The position numbers were made by a program, and so were the translations under genes. Of a stretch of 64,000 nucleotides of DNA, positions 29,938-37,216 are shown piece after piece (positions within the stretch are counted from its first letter, which is position 1; every line of letters begins with the position of its first letter). The notes below the pieces were generated by a model. It was not told the DNA's origin. It saw nothing but the letters and a program-made list of their open reading frames with translations, and did not search any database. This DNA is from Cellulomonas fimi ATCC 484 (GTDB taxonomy: Bacteria; Actinomycetota; Actinomycetes; Actinomycetales; Cellulomonadaceae), in contig NC_015514.1 in assembly GCF_000212695.1 (NCBI RefSeq), positions 1,984,001 through 2,048,000 on the forward strand, in the 5' to 3' direction.

Positions 29938-30801
29938 ATGACCCACGACCCACCCGTCGCGATCGCCCTCGACGGGTCACCCCGCAGCCCGCACACCCTC
30001 GCGTGGGGGATGGAGCAGGCGGCGGCGCGCGGTGCACCGGCCGTCCTCGTCCGCGTCGTCCCGCTGCCGCAGGAACGCGTGCACGGCGGCTGGTGGTACC
30101 CGAGCCCCGCCGAGCCCGCCCTCGCGGAGGAGGCGCGCGGCTGGCTCGACGAGCTCGCGCAGCGCGAGGCCGCCCGCCGGCCCGAGGTCGCCGTCACGTG
30201 CGCCGTGCTGCACGGGCAGACGGTCCCCGAGCTGCAGCGCTACGCCGCCGACGCGCGGCTGCTGGTCGTCGGCGCCGGCGGCACCACCGGGCGCCGGCAC
30301 GTCGGCCCGACCGCGGCCCACGTCGCCGCCCACGCCCGCTGCCCCGTCGCCGTCGTCCGCGCCCGCTCGCAGCACGGCACGAGCGTCGTCGTCGGCGTCG
30401 ACGGGTCGCACGCGTCGTTCGCGGCCGCGCACACGGCCGCCGACACGGCGCGTCGGCAGGGGATGCCGCTCGCCGTCGTCCACGCCCGGCCGACGGTCGT
30501 CGCGCCGTACGGCCACGCCTACGCGATGCCGCCCGTCGGCGACGACACCGACGACCCGACGCGCCAGGCCGCGCAGGAGCTCGCCGACGAGCTGCGGGCC
30601 TCGCACGACGGGCTCGAGGTCCGGCTCGTTCTCGTCGACGACGACCCCGCGAACGCCGTCGTCGAGGCCGCGGCCGACGCCGACCTCGTCGTCGTCGGCT
30701 CGCGCGGGCTCGGCGCCTTCCGCGGGATGCTGCTCGGCTCCGTCAGCGCCGAGGTCGTGCGCCTGGCCCCGTGCACCGTCCTCGTCGTGCACGGCACCTG
30801 A
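29938..30801 (+). CDS. Universal stress protein, two tandem Usp domains
   Basis: 287 aa, with two Usp domains (about 1-140 and 150-287). Each begins with a strand ending in D-G-S (IALDGSPRS; VGVDGSHAS). Domain 2 has the ATP-binding pattern VVGSRGLGAFRGMLLGSVS followed by APCTVLVVH; domain 1 has the weaker VVGAGGTTGRRHVG. This double-domain form matches the mycobacterial DosR-regulated Usp proteins that bind ATP and are linked to hypoxia or dormancy. ggagg lies 8 nt before ATG 29938. Upstream are two DosR-like palindromes, so induction under low oxygen or NO is plausible; the regulator itself is not in the window. Confidence 0.92.
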   Translation: MTHDPPVAIALDGSPRSPHTLAWGMEQAAARGAPAVLVRVVPLPQERVHGGWWYPSPAEPALAEEARGWLDELAQREAARRPEVAVTCAVLHGQTVPELQRYAADARLLVVGAGGTTGRRHVGPTAAHVAAHARCPVAVVRARSQHGTSVVVGVDGSHASFAAAHTAADTARRQGMPLAVVHARPTVVAPYGHAYAMPPVGDDTDDPTRQAAQELADELRASHDGLEVRLVLVDDDPANAVVEAAADADLVVVGSRGLGAFRGMLLGSVSAEVVRLAPCTVLVVHGT

Positions 30802-30808
30802 CGTCGCG

Positions 30809-30849
30809 CCGCACCGGCTCGCCCCGCACGCGAGGCCGGTCCGGTGCGG
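30809..30849 (+). terminator. Hairpin after the usp gene
   Basis: An outer 9-bp stem CCGCACCGG (30809-30817) pairs with 30841-30849, and an inner 5-bp stem (30818-30822 with 30830-30834) stacks inside. It lies 8 nt after the stop. Confidence 0.5.
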
Positions 30850-30921
30850 TGTGCGCACCCGCCCACCGCCCGTCGCCCACCCACCGGCGGCAGGCGCTCG
30901 ACGCGTGCGCCGCCGCGCTCC

Positions 30922-30933
30922 TACGCTGCGACC
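30922..30933 (+). promoter_or_regulatory. Predicted leaderless promoter -10 box of the methyltransferase
   Basis: TACGCT at 30922-30927, 6 nt before GTG 30934. There is no Shine-Dalgarno. Confidence 0.6.
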
Positions 30934-31692
30934 GTGCCCGACCCCGGCCACTTCGACGCGCTCGCGGACGTCTACGACCGTGCACGCCCGCCGTACCCGG
31001 CCGCGCTGTGGGACCGGCTGCGCACCCTCGGGGTCCTGCGACCCGGCGCACGCGTCGTCGAGCTCGGCGCGGGCTCCGGCCTGGCGACCGGTCCGCTCGT
31101 GCGCGCGGGCGCCACGGTCACCGCGGTCGAGCCCGGACCCGCCCTCGCACGCCTGCTGCGCGCGCGGTGGCCCGACGTCACCGTGCACGAGGCGACCGCA
31201 GAGCGGGTCGCGCTGCCCCACGCGTCGTTCGACCTGGCCGTCGCGGCGACGTCCGTGCACTGGCTCGACCTCGACGTGGTGCTGCCGAAGCTGCACCGGG
31301 CCCTCGTGCCGGGTGGCGCGCTCGCGGTCTGGCGCCACGTGTTCGGCGACCCGCAGGCACCCGTCACGCCCTTCCGGCAGCGGGTCGCCGACGTCGTCGC
31401 CCGACGCGGTGCCGTCCCGGCCCGTCCAGGCCCGGGCGAGCTGGACACGACCGCGTGGTCGGCGCGCCTCGCGGCCGGCGGGTGGTTCCGCGTGGTCGAC
31501 GTCGCACACCTGCGCTGGACGGTCGTGCTCGACGCCGAGCAGGTCCGGGACCTGTTCCTGACGTTCAGCGACTGGCGACCCGACGAGGCGGACGCCGTCG
31601 CGCACGCCGTCCGGGACCTCGGGGGCCGCGTGACCGAGCACTACGTCACGCCGCTCGTCGTCCTGGCACGGGCCGCGACGCCGGTGCGCTGA
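30934..31692 (+). CDS. Class I SAM-dependent methyltransferase
   Basis: 252 aa. Motif I VVELGAGSGLATG (about residue 38) binds S-adenosylmethionine, motif II appears as TAVEPGP, and ATSVHWLD with LVPGGALAVW is the usual later part of this family. The N-terminus FDALADVYDRARPPYP is typical of the UbiE/SmtA-like group often annotated only as class I methyltransferase. Start GTG 30934 follows a TACGCT box by 6 nt without Shine-Dalgarno. Substrate unknown. Confidence 0.85.
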   Translation: MPDPGHFDALADVYDRARPPYPAALWDRLRTLGVLRPGARVVELGAGSGLATGPLVRAGATVTAVEPGPALARLLRARWPDVTVHEATAERVALPHASFDLAVAATSVHWLDLDVVLPKLHRALVPGGALAVWRHVFGDPQAPVTPFRQRVADVVARRGAVPARPGPGELDTTAWSARLAAGGWFRVVDVAHLRWTVVLDAEQVRDLFLTFSDWRPDEADAVAHAVRDLGGRVTEHYVTPLVVLARAATPVR

Positions 31693-31816
31693 GGGTCCGC
31701 CCGGGACACCGCTGTGCGCTGCCACCGGCGCGCCCCGGTGTCCGTTCGTCCGCCCGCCGACCAGTGTTCGCCGGGCGCTCGCGGACACGCCCTGTCGGCG
31801 GCGTGGTCGTGGGGTG

Positions 31817-31851
31817 TAGAACGGGGCCGATCAGTGGTGACTCGTGTCACC
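31817..31851 (+). promoter_or_regulatory. Promoter with 16-bp operator-like palindrome
   Basis: TAGAAC (31817-31822) may be a -10 box. It is followed by the perfect inverted repeat GGTGAC-TCGT-GTCACC at 31836-31851, about where transcription would start. This is a good position for a repressor. The leader to the next gene would be about 100 nt. Confidence 0.4.
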
Positions 31852-31927
31852 GGGACGCGCCGTCCGGTCGTGTCCGGGCGGCGTGACGGGGCGTGAGCGC
31901 CGTCGTCCGACCACCAGGGGGAGCTCC

Positions 31928-32395
31928 ATGAGTCCGCACCCGAACCACGCACGCCGGCCCGACCGGCACCCGTCCGCCCCCTCCCGCGCCGTGCGCGCCC
32001 GGGGACGGCACCTGCGGCGCTGCGCGGTCGCGCTGACCGGTCTCGCCGCCGGCCTCGCGCTCCTCGCGCCGCCCGCCACCGGGGCCGACCGGTTCCTCGA
32101 CATCCACGGCACCGCCACGTGCGACTCCGAGCACGGCCAGTGGGTCGTCACGTGGGCCCTGACCAACCATGCCGAGGTTGCCGGGACGTTCGGCAACGTG
32201 CGCGCCTACCCCGCGAGCCGGCCGCTCGTCGGCCTCCCGGACCGGATCCAGCCGGGCCAGACGGTGACCGCCGAGCAGCGGCTGCTCGCGACGGAGCACT
32301 CGGGCGAGATCCTGCTCGACGTCAACTGGGACGACGGCGTCGTGACGTACGACCACCACTGGCCCGTCTACATCAAGACGCACTGCGCGACCTGA
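31928..32395 (+). CDS. Small secreted protein of unknown function
   Basis: 155 aa. A long basic N-terminus (RR at 30-31) and a hydrophobic core to about residue 52 form a signal peptide; RRCAVALTG is a weak Tat-like motif. The mature ~100 residues contain two cysteines (ATCDSE and KTHCAT at the end) that could form a disulfide, and read as a small beta-sandwich (WVVTWALTNHAEVAG, GQTVTAEQRL). It may bind the cell envelope or a ligand; I recognise no family. A gggggag Shine-Dalgarno precedes ATG 31928. Confidence 0.72.
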   Translation: MSPHPNHARRPDRHPSAPSRAVRARGRHLRRCAVALTGLAAGLALLAPPATGADRFLDIHGTATCDSEHGQWVVTWALTNHAEVAGTFGNVRAYPASRPLVGLPDRIQPGQTVTAEQRLLATEHSGEILLDVNWDDGVVTYDHHWPVYIKTHCAT

Positions 32396-32601
32396 CGCGT
32401 CGCCGGTTCCGCCACGCGCAGCGGGACGGCTCCTGCCCGGCCGCACCCGCTCGACGCGGCACCGCACGGCGTCGCCCGCAGGGGTGGTGGCGCCGGGCGG
32501 TGCCCCGCGACACCGCCGTGACATGGGAACGTAGCCTCCGGCCGAGCAGCGCCGCAGCGACGGCGACCGGCGACGTGACCGCGACCCCAGGAGGACGACC
32601 G

Positions 32602-33876
32602 ATGCCCGTGACCCCGCTCGCCGCCGGCCAGAACGCCCCGCTCCCGGACCCGGCCGTCCGGGTCGAGGTGAGCGGAGCGGTCGACCTGACCGCGCTCGTC
32701 CTGAGCGCGTCGGGGAAGGTCGACGGGGACGCCGACATGGTGTTCTTCAACCAGCCGCAGGCACCCGGCGCCCGGCTGTCGGGCGGCACGCTCGAGCTGA
32801 CGCCGGGACAGCTGCGACCGGGCGCGGAGCGCGTCGTCCTCGTCGCGTCGCCCACGGTCGACGGGCAGACGTTCGGCGCCGTGCCCGGGGTCGGCATCAC
32901 CCTGACGTCCGGGGCGATGACCGCGACGTTCGCACCGCCCGCGCTCGGGGCCGAGACGGCGCTCGTGCTGTGCGAGGTGTACCGGCGCGACGGGGCGTGG
33001 AAGGTGCGCGCCGTCGGGCAGGGGTACGCCGACGGCCTGGCGGGCCTGGCCCGCGACTTCGGCGTCGACGTGGCCGACGAGCCGGCCGCTCCCGCCGCGG
33101 CACCCGCGGGAGCCACCGCGTCCGCCGCACCCGCAGCCCCCGCCGCGCCGACGCTGTCGCTCACCAAGGGCGAGGAGCGCCTGCCGGTCGACATGCGCAA
33201 GAAGCTGAACCTGCGCAAGGAGCTCGTCGGCGTCTCCCTGACGAAGAAGGGCGCGGCCGGGCTGCGCGCCCGCGTCATCGGCGTGCTCGACGTGAGCGGC
33301 TCCACCTCCGGGCTGTTCCGCCGCGGCGTGTTCGCGCGCGCGGTCGAGCGGATCATGCCCGTCGCCGCCGCGCTCGACGACGACGCCGAGATGCAGATGT
33401 TCCTCATGGGCGCGCGTGGCGTGCGCGTGGACGACCTGCAGGTCGGCGACCTGCCGCAGTGGCTCGCGAAGTACACCGAGCGGCGCCCCACCGAGGCAGG
33501 AGGCAGCAACAACGAACGCGCCGCGATCGAGCAGGTCCTCGCCTACGTCGCGACCCAGTCGGCCGACGTCCCGACGCTCGTCCTGTTCTTCCACGACGGC
33601 GGCGTCACCGACAACCGCGGCACCGAGGCGGCGATCCGCGCAGCCGTGCCCGCCGCGGTGTTCTGGCAGTTCATCGGCCTGGGTCGCGCCAGCTACGGCA
33701 TCCTCGAGCGCCTCGACGACCTGCGCGGTCGCGACGTCGACAACACCGGCTTCTTCGCCCTCGACGACATCGACGCCGTGCCCGACGGCGAGCTGTACGA
33801 CCGCCTGCTGGGCGAGTTCCCCGACTGGGTGCGCGCCTACTACCCCGCGGGTCACCCGGCACGCGCCGGCGTCTGA
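32602..33876 (+). CDS. TerD-like domain fused to vWA domain
   Basis: 424 aa. Residues 1-150 resemble TerD/CABP proteins of tellurite and stress resistance: VEVSGAVDLTALVLSASGKVDGDADMVF, then FNQP, GARLSG and LCEVYRRDGAWKVRAVGQGYADGL. An Ala/Pro-rich linker (about 155-185) follows. The C-terminal ~220 residues are a von Willebrand A-type domain with an intact metal site in VLDVSGSTS. The later segment LVLFFHDGGVTDN and FIGLGRASYGIL fit the vWA proteins encoded next to ter genes. A perfect aggagg Shine-Dalgarno precedes ATG 32602. No other ter gene lies nearby. Probable role in envelope or metal stress; inferred from domains only. Confidence 0.85.
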   Translation: MPVTPLAAGQNAPLPDPAVRVEVSGAVDLTALVLSASGKVDGDADMVFFNQPQAPGARLSGGTLELTPGQLRPGAERVVLVASPTVDGQTFGAVPGVGITLTSGAMTATFAPPALGAETALVLCEVYRRDGAWKVRAVGQGYADGLAGLARDFGVDVADEPAAPAAAPAGATASAAPAAPAAPTLSLTKGEERLPVDMRKKLNLRKELVGVSLTKKGAAGLRARVIGVLDVSGSTSGLFRRGVFARAVERIMPVAAALDDDAEMQMFLMGARGVRVDDLQVGDLPQWLAKYTERRPTEAGGSNNERAAIEQVLAYVATQSADVPTLVLFFHDGGVTDNRGTEAAIRAAVPAAVFWQFIGLGRASYGILERLDDLRGRDVDNTGFFALDDIDAVPDGELYDRLLGEFPDWVRAYYPAGHPARAGV

Positions 33877-33924
33877 CCTGCGCGGTCCCACCCGCCGCCT
33901 GGCGCACCGTCGCCCGCCGCCCGC

Positions 33925-33976
33925 CGCACGCCGACACCGCACGCCGACACCGCACGCCGACACCGCTCGCCGACAC
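33925..33976. repeat. Four tandem 13-bp repeats
   Basis: CGCACGCCGACAC is repeated three times exactly (33925-33963) and a fourth time with A to T (33964-33976). It lies between the TerD-vWA gene and the yidD-like gene, just before the promoter of the latter. Confidence 0.9.
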
Positions 33977-34012
33977 CGACCGGCTCGGCGCGCGGCGGGC
34001 GCGGCCCGTGCC

Positions 34013-34024
34013 TAGCGTGAGGCG
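34013..34024 (+). promoter_or_regulatory. Predicted leaderless promoter -10 box of the yidD-like gene
   Basis: TAGCGT at 34013-34018, 6 nt before ATG 34025. Confidence 0.6.
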
Positions 34025-34303
34025 ATGACCGCACCCGCCCGTCTCCTCGACCGCCTCGTCGCCGGCTACCAGCGGCGCCTCTCGCCGCGTAAGGGCTGGA
34101 GCTGCGCCCACCGCGTCGCGCACGGCGGGACGTCCTGCTCCGCGGCCGTGCGCGACCTGCTCGCGCGGCGTGGCGTCCTGCGCTCGGTCGTCCCGACCGC
34201 GGCGCGGTTCGTCGCCTGCTACCGCGCGGCTCTGCTGCTCGCGCAGAGCGACGTGCGCGGCGTCTGCTGCTGCGGCGGCATCCCGATCCCGTTCCGGTTC
34301 TGA
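34025..34303 (+). CDS. YidD-like membrane insertion efficiency factor
   Basis: 92 aa. The pattern GYQRRLSPRKGWSC...TSCSAAVRDLLARRG follows the YidD template YQ..ISP......C.....TCS.Y...A. The cytoplasmic amphipathic helix after the cysteines is present. The canonical yidD lies between rnpA and yidC near oriC. This copy is alone, and it ends in an unusual VCCCGGIPIPF cluster, so it is probably a divergent paralogue. It may assist insertion of proteins by YidC. Predicted leaderless start. Confidence 0.72.
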   Translation: MTAPARLLDRLVAGYQRRLSPRKGWSCAHRVAHGGTSCSAAVRDLLARRGVLRSVVPTAARFVACYRAALLLAQSDVRGVCCCGGIPIPFRF

Positions 34304-34314
34304 CGCGCCGGTCG

Positions 34315-34611
34315 TCAGGGGCGGCGGGGGACGGACCGGCGCTCGCGGCCCTCGCGCGGGCGCAGCGCACCGCGGCACCTCGGGCAGACGTGCCCCACCG
34401 CGTCCGCGTGCGCCCCGGTGGCCGGGTCCACGTCCGGCCATGCGACGTGGGGGAAGCGGGCGAGCGACGCGCGGCTCAGCGGGATCCCGCACACCGTCTG
34501 GTTCGTGCCGGGCAGCCAGCCGTGCACGTCGCCGGCCGGCATCCGGACGCCGTCGGGGTCCGTCCACGTGCTCGACGCGGCGACGCGCGCCCCCGTCGGT
34601 CGTCGCGGCAT
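34315..34611 (-). CDS. Small cysteine-containing protein, possible zinc ribbon
   Basis: 98 aa, convergent with the yidD-like gene. Almost all codons end in G or C, which supports real coding. Three cysteines are seen: one in QTVCGIPLS and a pair in HVCPRCRGAL. The spacing allows a metal site only if further ligands (His) take part. I do not recognise the family. Residues VHGWLPGTNQTVCGIPLSRA suggest a small domain seen in other actinobacterial hypothetical proteins. Confidence 0.65.
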   Translation of the reverse strand: MPRRPTGARVAASSTWTDPDGVRMPAGDVHGWLPGTNQTVCGIPLSRASLARFPHVAWPDVDPATGAHADAVGHVCPRCRGALRPREGRERRSVPRRP

Positions 34612-34726
34612 GGCTCACCGTCCCTGCACCCGGGCGCGTGCCCGCCACGCGCGTCCCGTCAGCGTCACACGGGCGGGCCGGACCTGCACACGCCCCGACG
34701 CGCCCCCGCACGGTCGCCGGGGTCGC

Positions 34727-34740
34727 TAGCGTGACGTGAC
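34727..34740 (+). promoter_or_regulatory. Predicted near-leaderless promoter -10 box
   Basis: TAGCGT at 34727-34732, 8 nt before ATG 34741. Confidence 0.5.
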
Positions 34741-35250
34741 ATGGCTCGTCCCCGTCCCTGGTACCGGATCAAGCGCTGGATGTACCGCGGGGGACGGCCC
34801 GGCCGGCTCGCCGCCGCCGTCAACCGCGCGTACGGGTGGCTGTTCGCCCGCCGGTGGGCGCCCGTCCCGCTCGCGGCGACGCTCGAGGTCCGCGGCCGCC
34901 GCACGGGCGAGCCCGTCACGCTGCCCGTCGTGGTCGCGGACGTCGACGGCGTCGAGCACCTGGTGTCCATGCTCGGCGAGCACGCCGGATGGGTGCGCAA
35001 CGTGCGCGCCGCACACGGGCGGGCCGTGCTCCTGCGCGGCGGGCGCCGCCAGGACGTGCGGCTCGTCGAGGTGCCCGTCGGGCGGCGCGGACCCGTCCTG
35101 CGGCGCTACCTGGCCGTCGCACCGGGCGCCCGGCCCCACGTGCCCGTCGCGCGTGACGCCCCGCTCGCCGACCTCGAACGCGTCGCGGCCGACTTCCCGG
35201 TGTTCCGCGTCGAGCCCGACGCGCCCGACGCGCCGGACGCGCCCGCCTGA
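34741..35250 (+). CDS. Deazaflavin (F420)-dependent nitroreductase-family protein
   Basis: 169 aa. The central block LEVRGRRTGEPVTLPVVV, then HLVSMLGEHAGWVRNVRAAHGRAVL, is the recognisable core of the Ddn/DUF385 split beta-barrel family. The family uses F420, or in some members other flavins, to reduce quinones and nitro compounds. The basic N-terminal helix WYRIKRWMYRGG is common in membrane-associated Ddn-like proteins. The C-terminal tail is a short DAP repeat. The substrate is unknown. A TAGCGT box lies 8 nt upstream and no Shine-Dalgarno is seen. Confidence 0.85.
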   Translation: MARPRPWYRIKRWMYRGGRPGRLAAAVNRAYGWLFARRWAPVPLAATLEVRGRRTGEPVTLPVVVADVDGVEHLVSMLGEHAGWVRNVRAAHGRAVLLRGGRRQDVRLVEVPVGRRGPVLRRYLAVAPGARPHVPVARDAPLADLERVAADFPVFRVEPDAPDAPDAPA

Positions 35251-35392
35251 CCGCCGGGGGACCGCCGCCGCCCCACCCGTGCCCGGCCGGCCGATCGGTG
35301 GGGGCCTCCGCACGCCGCCCCGCCGCCATGTCCGTCGTCATCCCTCAGACCCGTCGCGCACGTGCCGATGGGCACCGTGGAGGAGGTGGTCC

Positions 35393-35986
35393 GTGGACGG
35401 GATCGTGGGCATCGCCCAGCGCATGGCGGAGATCCGCAGCGGCCTGCAGGCCGTCGCGCCCGCGACCCCGACGAGCACCCCGGCGACCCTCACGGCCGCT
35501 ACGGCGTCCAGCCCGTCGAGCGCGACCGCGTTCGCCGCCGCGCTCGACACGGCCGTCTCGCAGGACCTCGGCACGTCCACGGCCCGGACGGCCGACGGCG
35601 TGCCCGCCGACCTCGCCCGGTACGGCAACGGCCGCATCCCCGCCGACGCCCTCGCGACGGTCTCCGGGACGTCCCACCGGCTGTGGGCACCCGCCGCGGC
35701 GGCGTTCGACACCCTGCGGGCGGCCGCGGCCCGCGACGGCGTGCGGATCGGCATCACCGACTCCTACCGCTCCTACGACGCGCAGGTGGACGTCGCCGCG
35801 CGCAAGGGCCTGTACTCCCAGGGCGGTCTCGCGGCCGCTCCCGGCACGAGCCCTCACGGGTGGGGCCTGGCCGTGGACCTCGACCTCGACGACCGCGCGC
35901 AGGCCTGGATGCGCGCGAACGCCGGCACCTACGGCTTCGCGGAGGACACGCCCCGCGAGCCGTGGCACTGGGTCTACCAGCGCTGA
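35393..35986 (+). CDS. VanY-type D-alanyl-D-alanine carboxypeptidase
   Basis: 197 aa. The C-terminal ~110 residues form a VanY/peptidase M15 domain: TDSYRSYDAQV, then the zinc motif SPHGWGLAVDLD (His and Asp near residues 154 and 161), and PWHWVY with the third ligand. The first 40 residues (VDGIVGIAQRMAEIRSGL) are a helix followed by a Thr/Ala-rich linker. There is no signal peptide, so export would need another route. A ggaggagg Shine-Dalgarno precedes GTG 35393. It trims D-Ala from peptidoglycan stem peptides in known family members. Confidence 0.85.
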   Translation: MDGIVGIAQRMAEIRSGLQAVAPATPTSTPATLTAATASSPSSATAFAAALDTAVSQDLGTSTARTADGVPADLARYGNGRIPADALATVSGTSHRLWAPAAAAFDTLRAAAARDGVRIGITDSYRSYDAQVDVAARKGLYSQGGLAAAPGTSPHGWGLAVDLDLDDRAQAWMRANAGTYGFAEDTPREPWHWVYQR

Positions 35987-36158
35987 CAGCCGCTCGGGGG
36001 CCGGGTCGGCGGCGAGGACGGCGAGCCGTGCGCGCAGCCGGTACGCCTCGGCGTCGCTGAGCCACGCGACGCGGCGACCCTCGACGAGCTCGGGCAGGGC
36101 CCAGGCGACGCGCGGACGGACCGACCGGACGGAGACGCACCTCCGGCACGTGCACAGG
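35987..36158. other. Gap with coding-like signal on the minus strand
   Basis: No complete gene. On the minus strand about 40 codons (36117 to 35990) have nearly all G/C third bases and read as a protein-like piece (PELVEGRRVAWLSD, AEAYRLRARLAVLAADPAP). It lacks a start codon, and the signal ends where the VanY gene begins. It may be a gene remnant. Confidence 0.4.
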
Positions 36159-36232
36159 TGCCCCGAGTGGGATTCGAACCCACACTGGATCGGGTTTGAG
36201 CCGAACGCCTCTGCCGGTTGGGCTATCGGGGC
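36159..36232 (-). tRNA. tRNA with anticodon CAA (Leu by codon) and short variable loop
   Basis: 74 nt fold as a cloverleaf on the minus strand. There is a perfect 7-bp acceptor stem (GCCCCGA with TCGGGGC), discriminator A, 3-bp D-stem with GGCAGA loop, anticodon loop CTCAAAC, and a perfect 5-bp T-stem with TTCGAAT loop. CCA is not encoded. The anticodon CAA reads the leucine codon UUG, and the D-arm is of class II (Leu/Ser) type. However, the variable region has only 5 nt (CCAGT) instead of the long arm of tRNA-Leu. The anticodon stem has a T-T mismatch at its first pair. Identity as tRNA is strong; its charging is uncertain. Confidence 0.8.
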
Positions 36233-36325
36233 CAGGCGGTCAGGATAGACGCGCCGCGACCGCCCCACGGGCGAGCGGCGCACGTCACACCCCCACGGTT
36301 CTGCGAACCCGGCGCTCGCGGCGAC

Positions 36326-36337
36326 TACGCTGTGCCC
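36326..36337 (+). promoter_or_regulatory. Predicted leaderless promoter -10 box of pdtaR
   Basis: TACGCT at 36326-36331, 6 nt before GTG 36338. No Shine-Dalgarno is present. Confidence 0.65.
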
Positions 36338-37021
36338 GTGACCAAGGACGTGACCCCCGAACCCACCGAGGCGCCCGACCTCGACCTGACGACCTCCGCG
36401 CCGGCGGAGGAGCCGGCGGCCGAGCCCGCGCCCGCACGTCCCGCGCGGCGCGCCGTCGTCGCCGAGGACGAGGCCCTGATCCGCATGGACGTCGTCGAGA
36501 CGCTGCGCGACGCGGGCTTCGACGTGGTCGGCGAGGCGGGCGACGGCGAGCAGGCGGTGGCCCTCGCGACCGAGCTCAAGCCCGACGTCGTCGTGATGGA
36601 CGTCAAGATGCCCGTCCTCGACGGCATCTCCGCGGCGGAGCGCATCGGCAAGGCGCACCTCGCGCCCGTCGTGCTGCTCACCGCGTTCTCGCAGACCGAG
36701 CTCGTCGAGCGCGCGCGCGACGCCGGGGCGATGGCCTACGTGGTCAAGCCGTTCAGCCCGGCGGACCTGCTGCCCGCGGTCGAGATCGCCATCTCCCGCT
36801 ACGCCCAGATCACCGCGCTGGAGTCCGAGGTCGCGGACCTCGCGGAGCGGTTCGAGACCCGCAAGCGCGTGGACCGCGCCAAGGGCCTGCTCATGACGAA
36901 GATGGGCCTGACGGAGCCGGAGTCGTTCCGCTGGATCCAGAAGACCTCGATGGACCGCCGCCTCACCATGCGCGAGGTCGCGGACGCCGTCATCGACCAG
37001 GTCGGCGGCGCCTCCTCCTGA
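36338..37021 (+). CDS. pdtaR: ANTAR-domain response regulator PdtaR
   Basis: 227 aa. An acidic, Pro/Ala-rich N-terminus of ~40 residues is followed by a receiver domain with AVVAEDEALIRMD and phospho-acceptor VMDVKMPVLDG, plus VVLLTAFS and AYVVKPF. The C-terminal ANTAR domain (about 165-227) has KRVDRAKGLLMTKMGL...ESFRWIQKTSMDRRLTMREVA, the RNA-binding helices. Such proteins bind dual-stem loops in nascent mRNA and prevent termination. In M. tuberculosis PdtaR works with the kinase PdtaS and lies near polA, as here. The kinase is not in this window. A hairpin with a U-tract follows. Confidence 0.93.
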   Translation: MTKDVTPEPTEAPDLDLTTSAPAEEPAAEPAPARPARRAVVAEDEALIRMDVVETLRDAGFDVVGEAGDGEQAVALATELKPDVVVMDVKMPVLDGISAAERIGKAHLAPVVLLTAFSQTELVERARDAGAMAYVVKPFSPADLLPAVEIAISRYAQITALESEVADLAERFETRKRVDRAKGLLMTKMGLTEPESFRWIQKTSMDRRLTMREVADAVIDQVGGASS

Positions 37022-37038
37022 CACCCCTCCACGGTCAC

Positions 37039-37077
37039 GAAGCCGGTCGAGCCCACGCTCGGCCGGCTTCGCTTTTG
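37039..37077 (+). terminator. Rho-independent terminator after pdtaR
   Basis: A 14-bp stem (37039-37052 with 37057-37070, one T-G pair), CCAC loop, then GCTTTTG. This is the only textbook hairpin plus T-run in the window. Confidence 0.9.
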
Positions 37078-37216
37078 TCACAACTCTGCAACAAACAGGT
37101 GGTGAGACGGAGACATTCACATCGCGGATACAAAGACTGAGTACCTTCGCGCCACACTGCACCGATCCTCACCAGGGATCAGCGGGACGCAGGACTCGAC
37201 AAGAGGGGTACCACGC

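Noticed and set aside
33925..33976. CRISPR-like array
   Set aside because: The 13-bp units are directly adjacent with no spacers, and no cas gene is present; kept only as tandem repeats.
36326..36337. Reading TACGCT near pdtaR as part of a tRNA promoter
   Set aside because: The tRNA lies on the other strand and ends at 36232; the box faces pdtaR at exact leaderless spacing.
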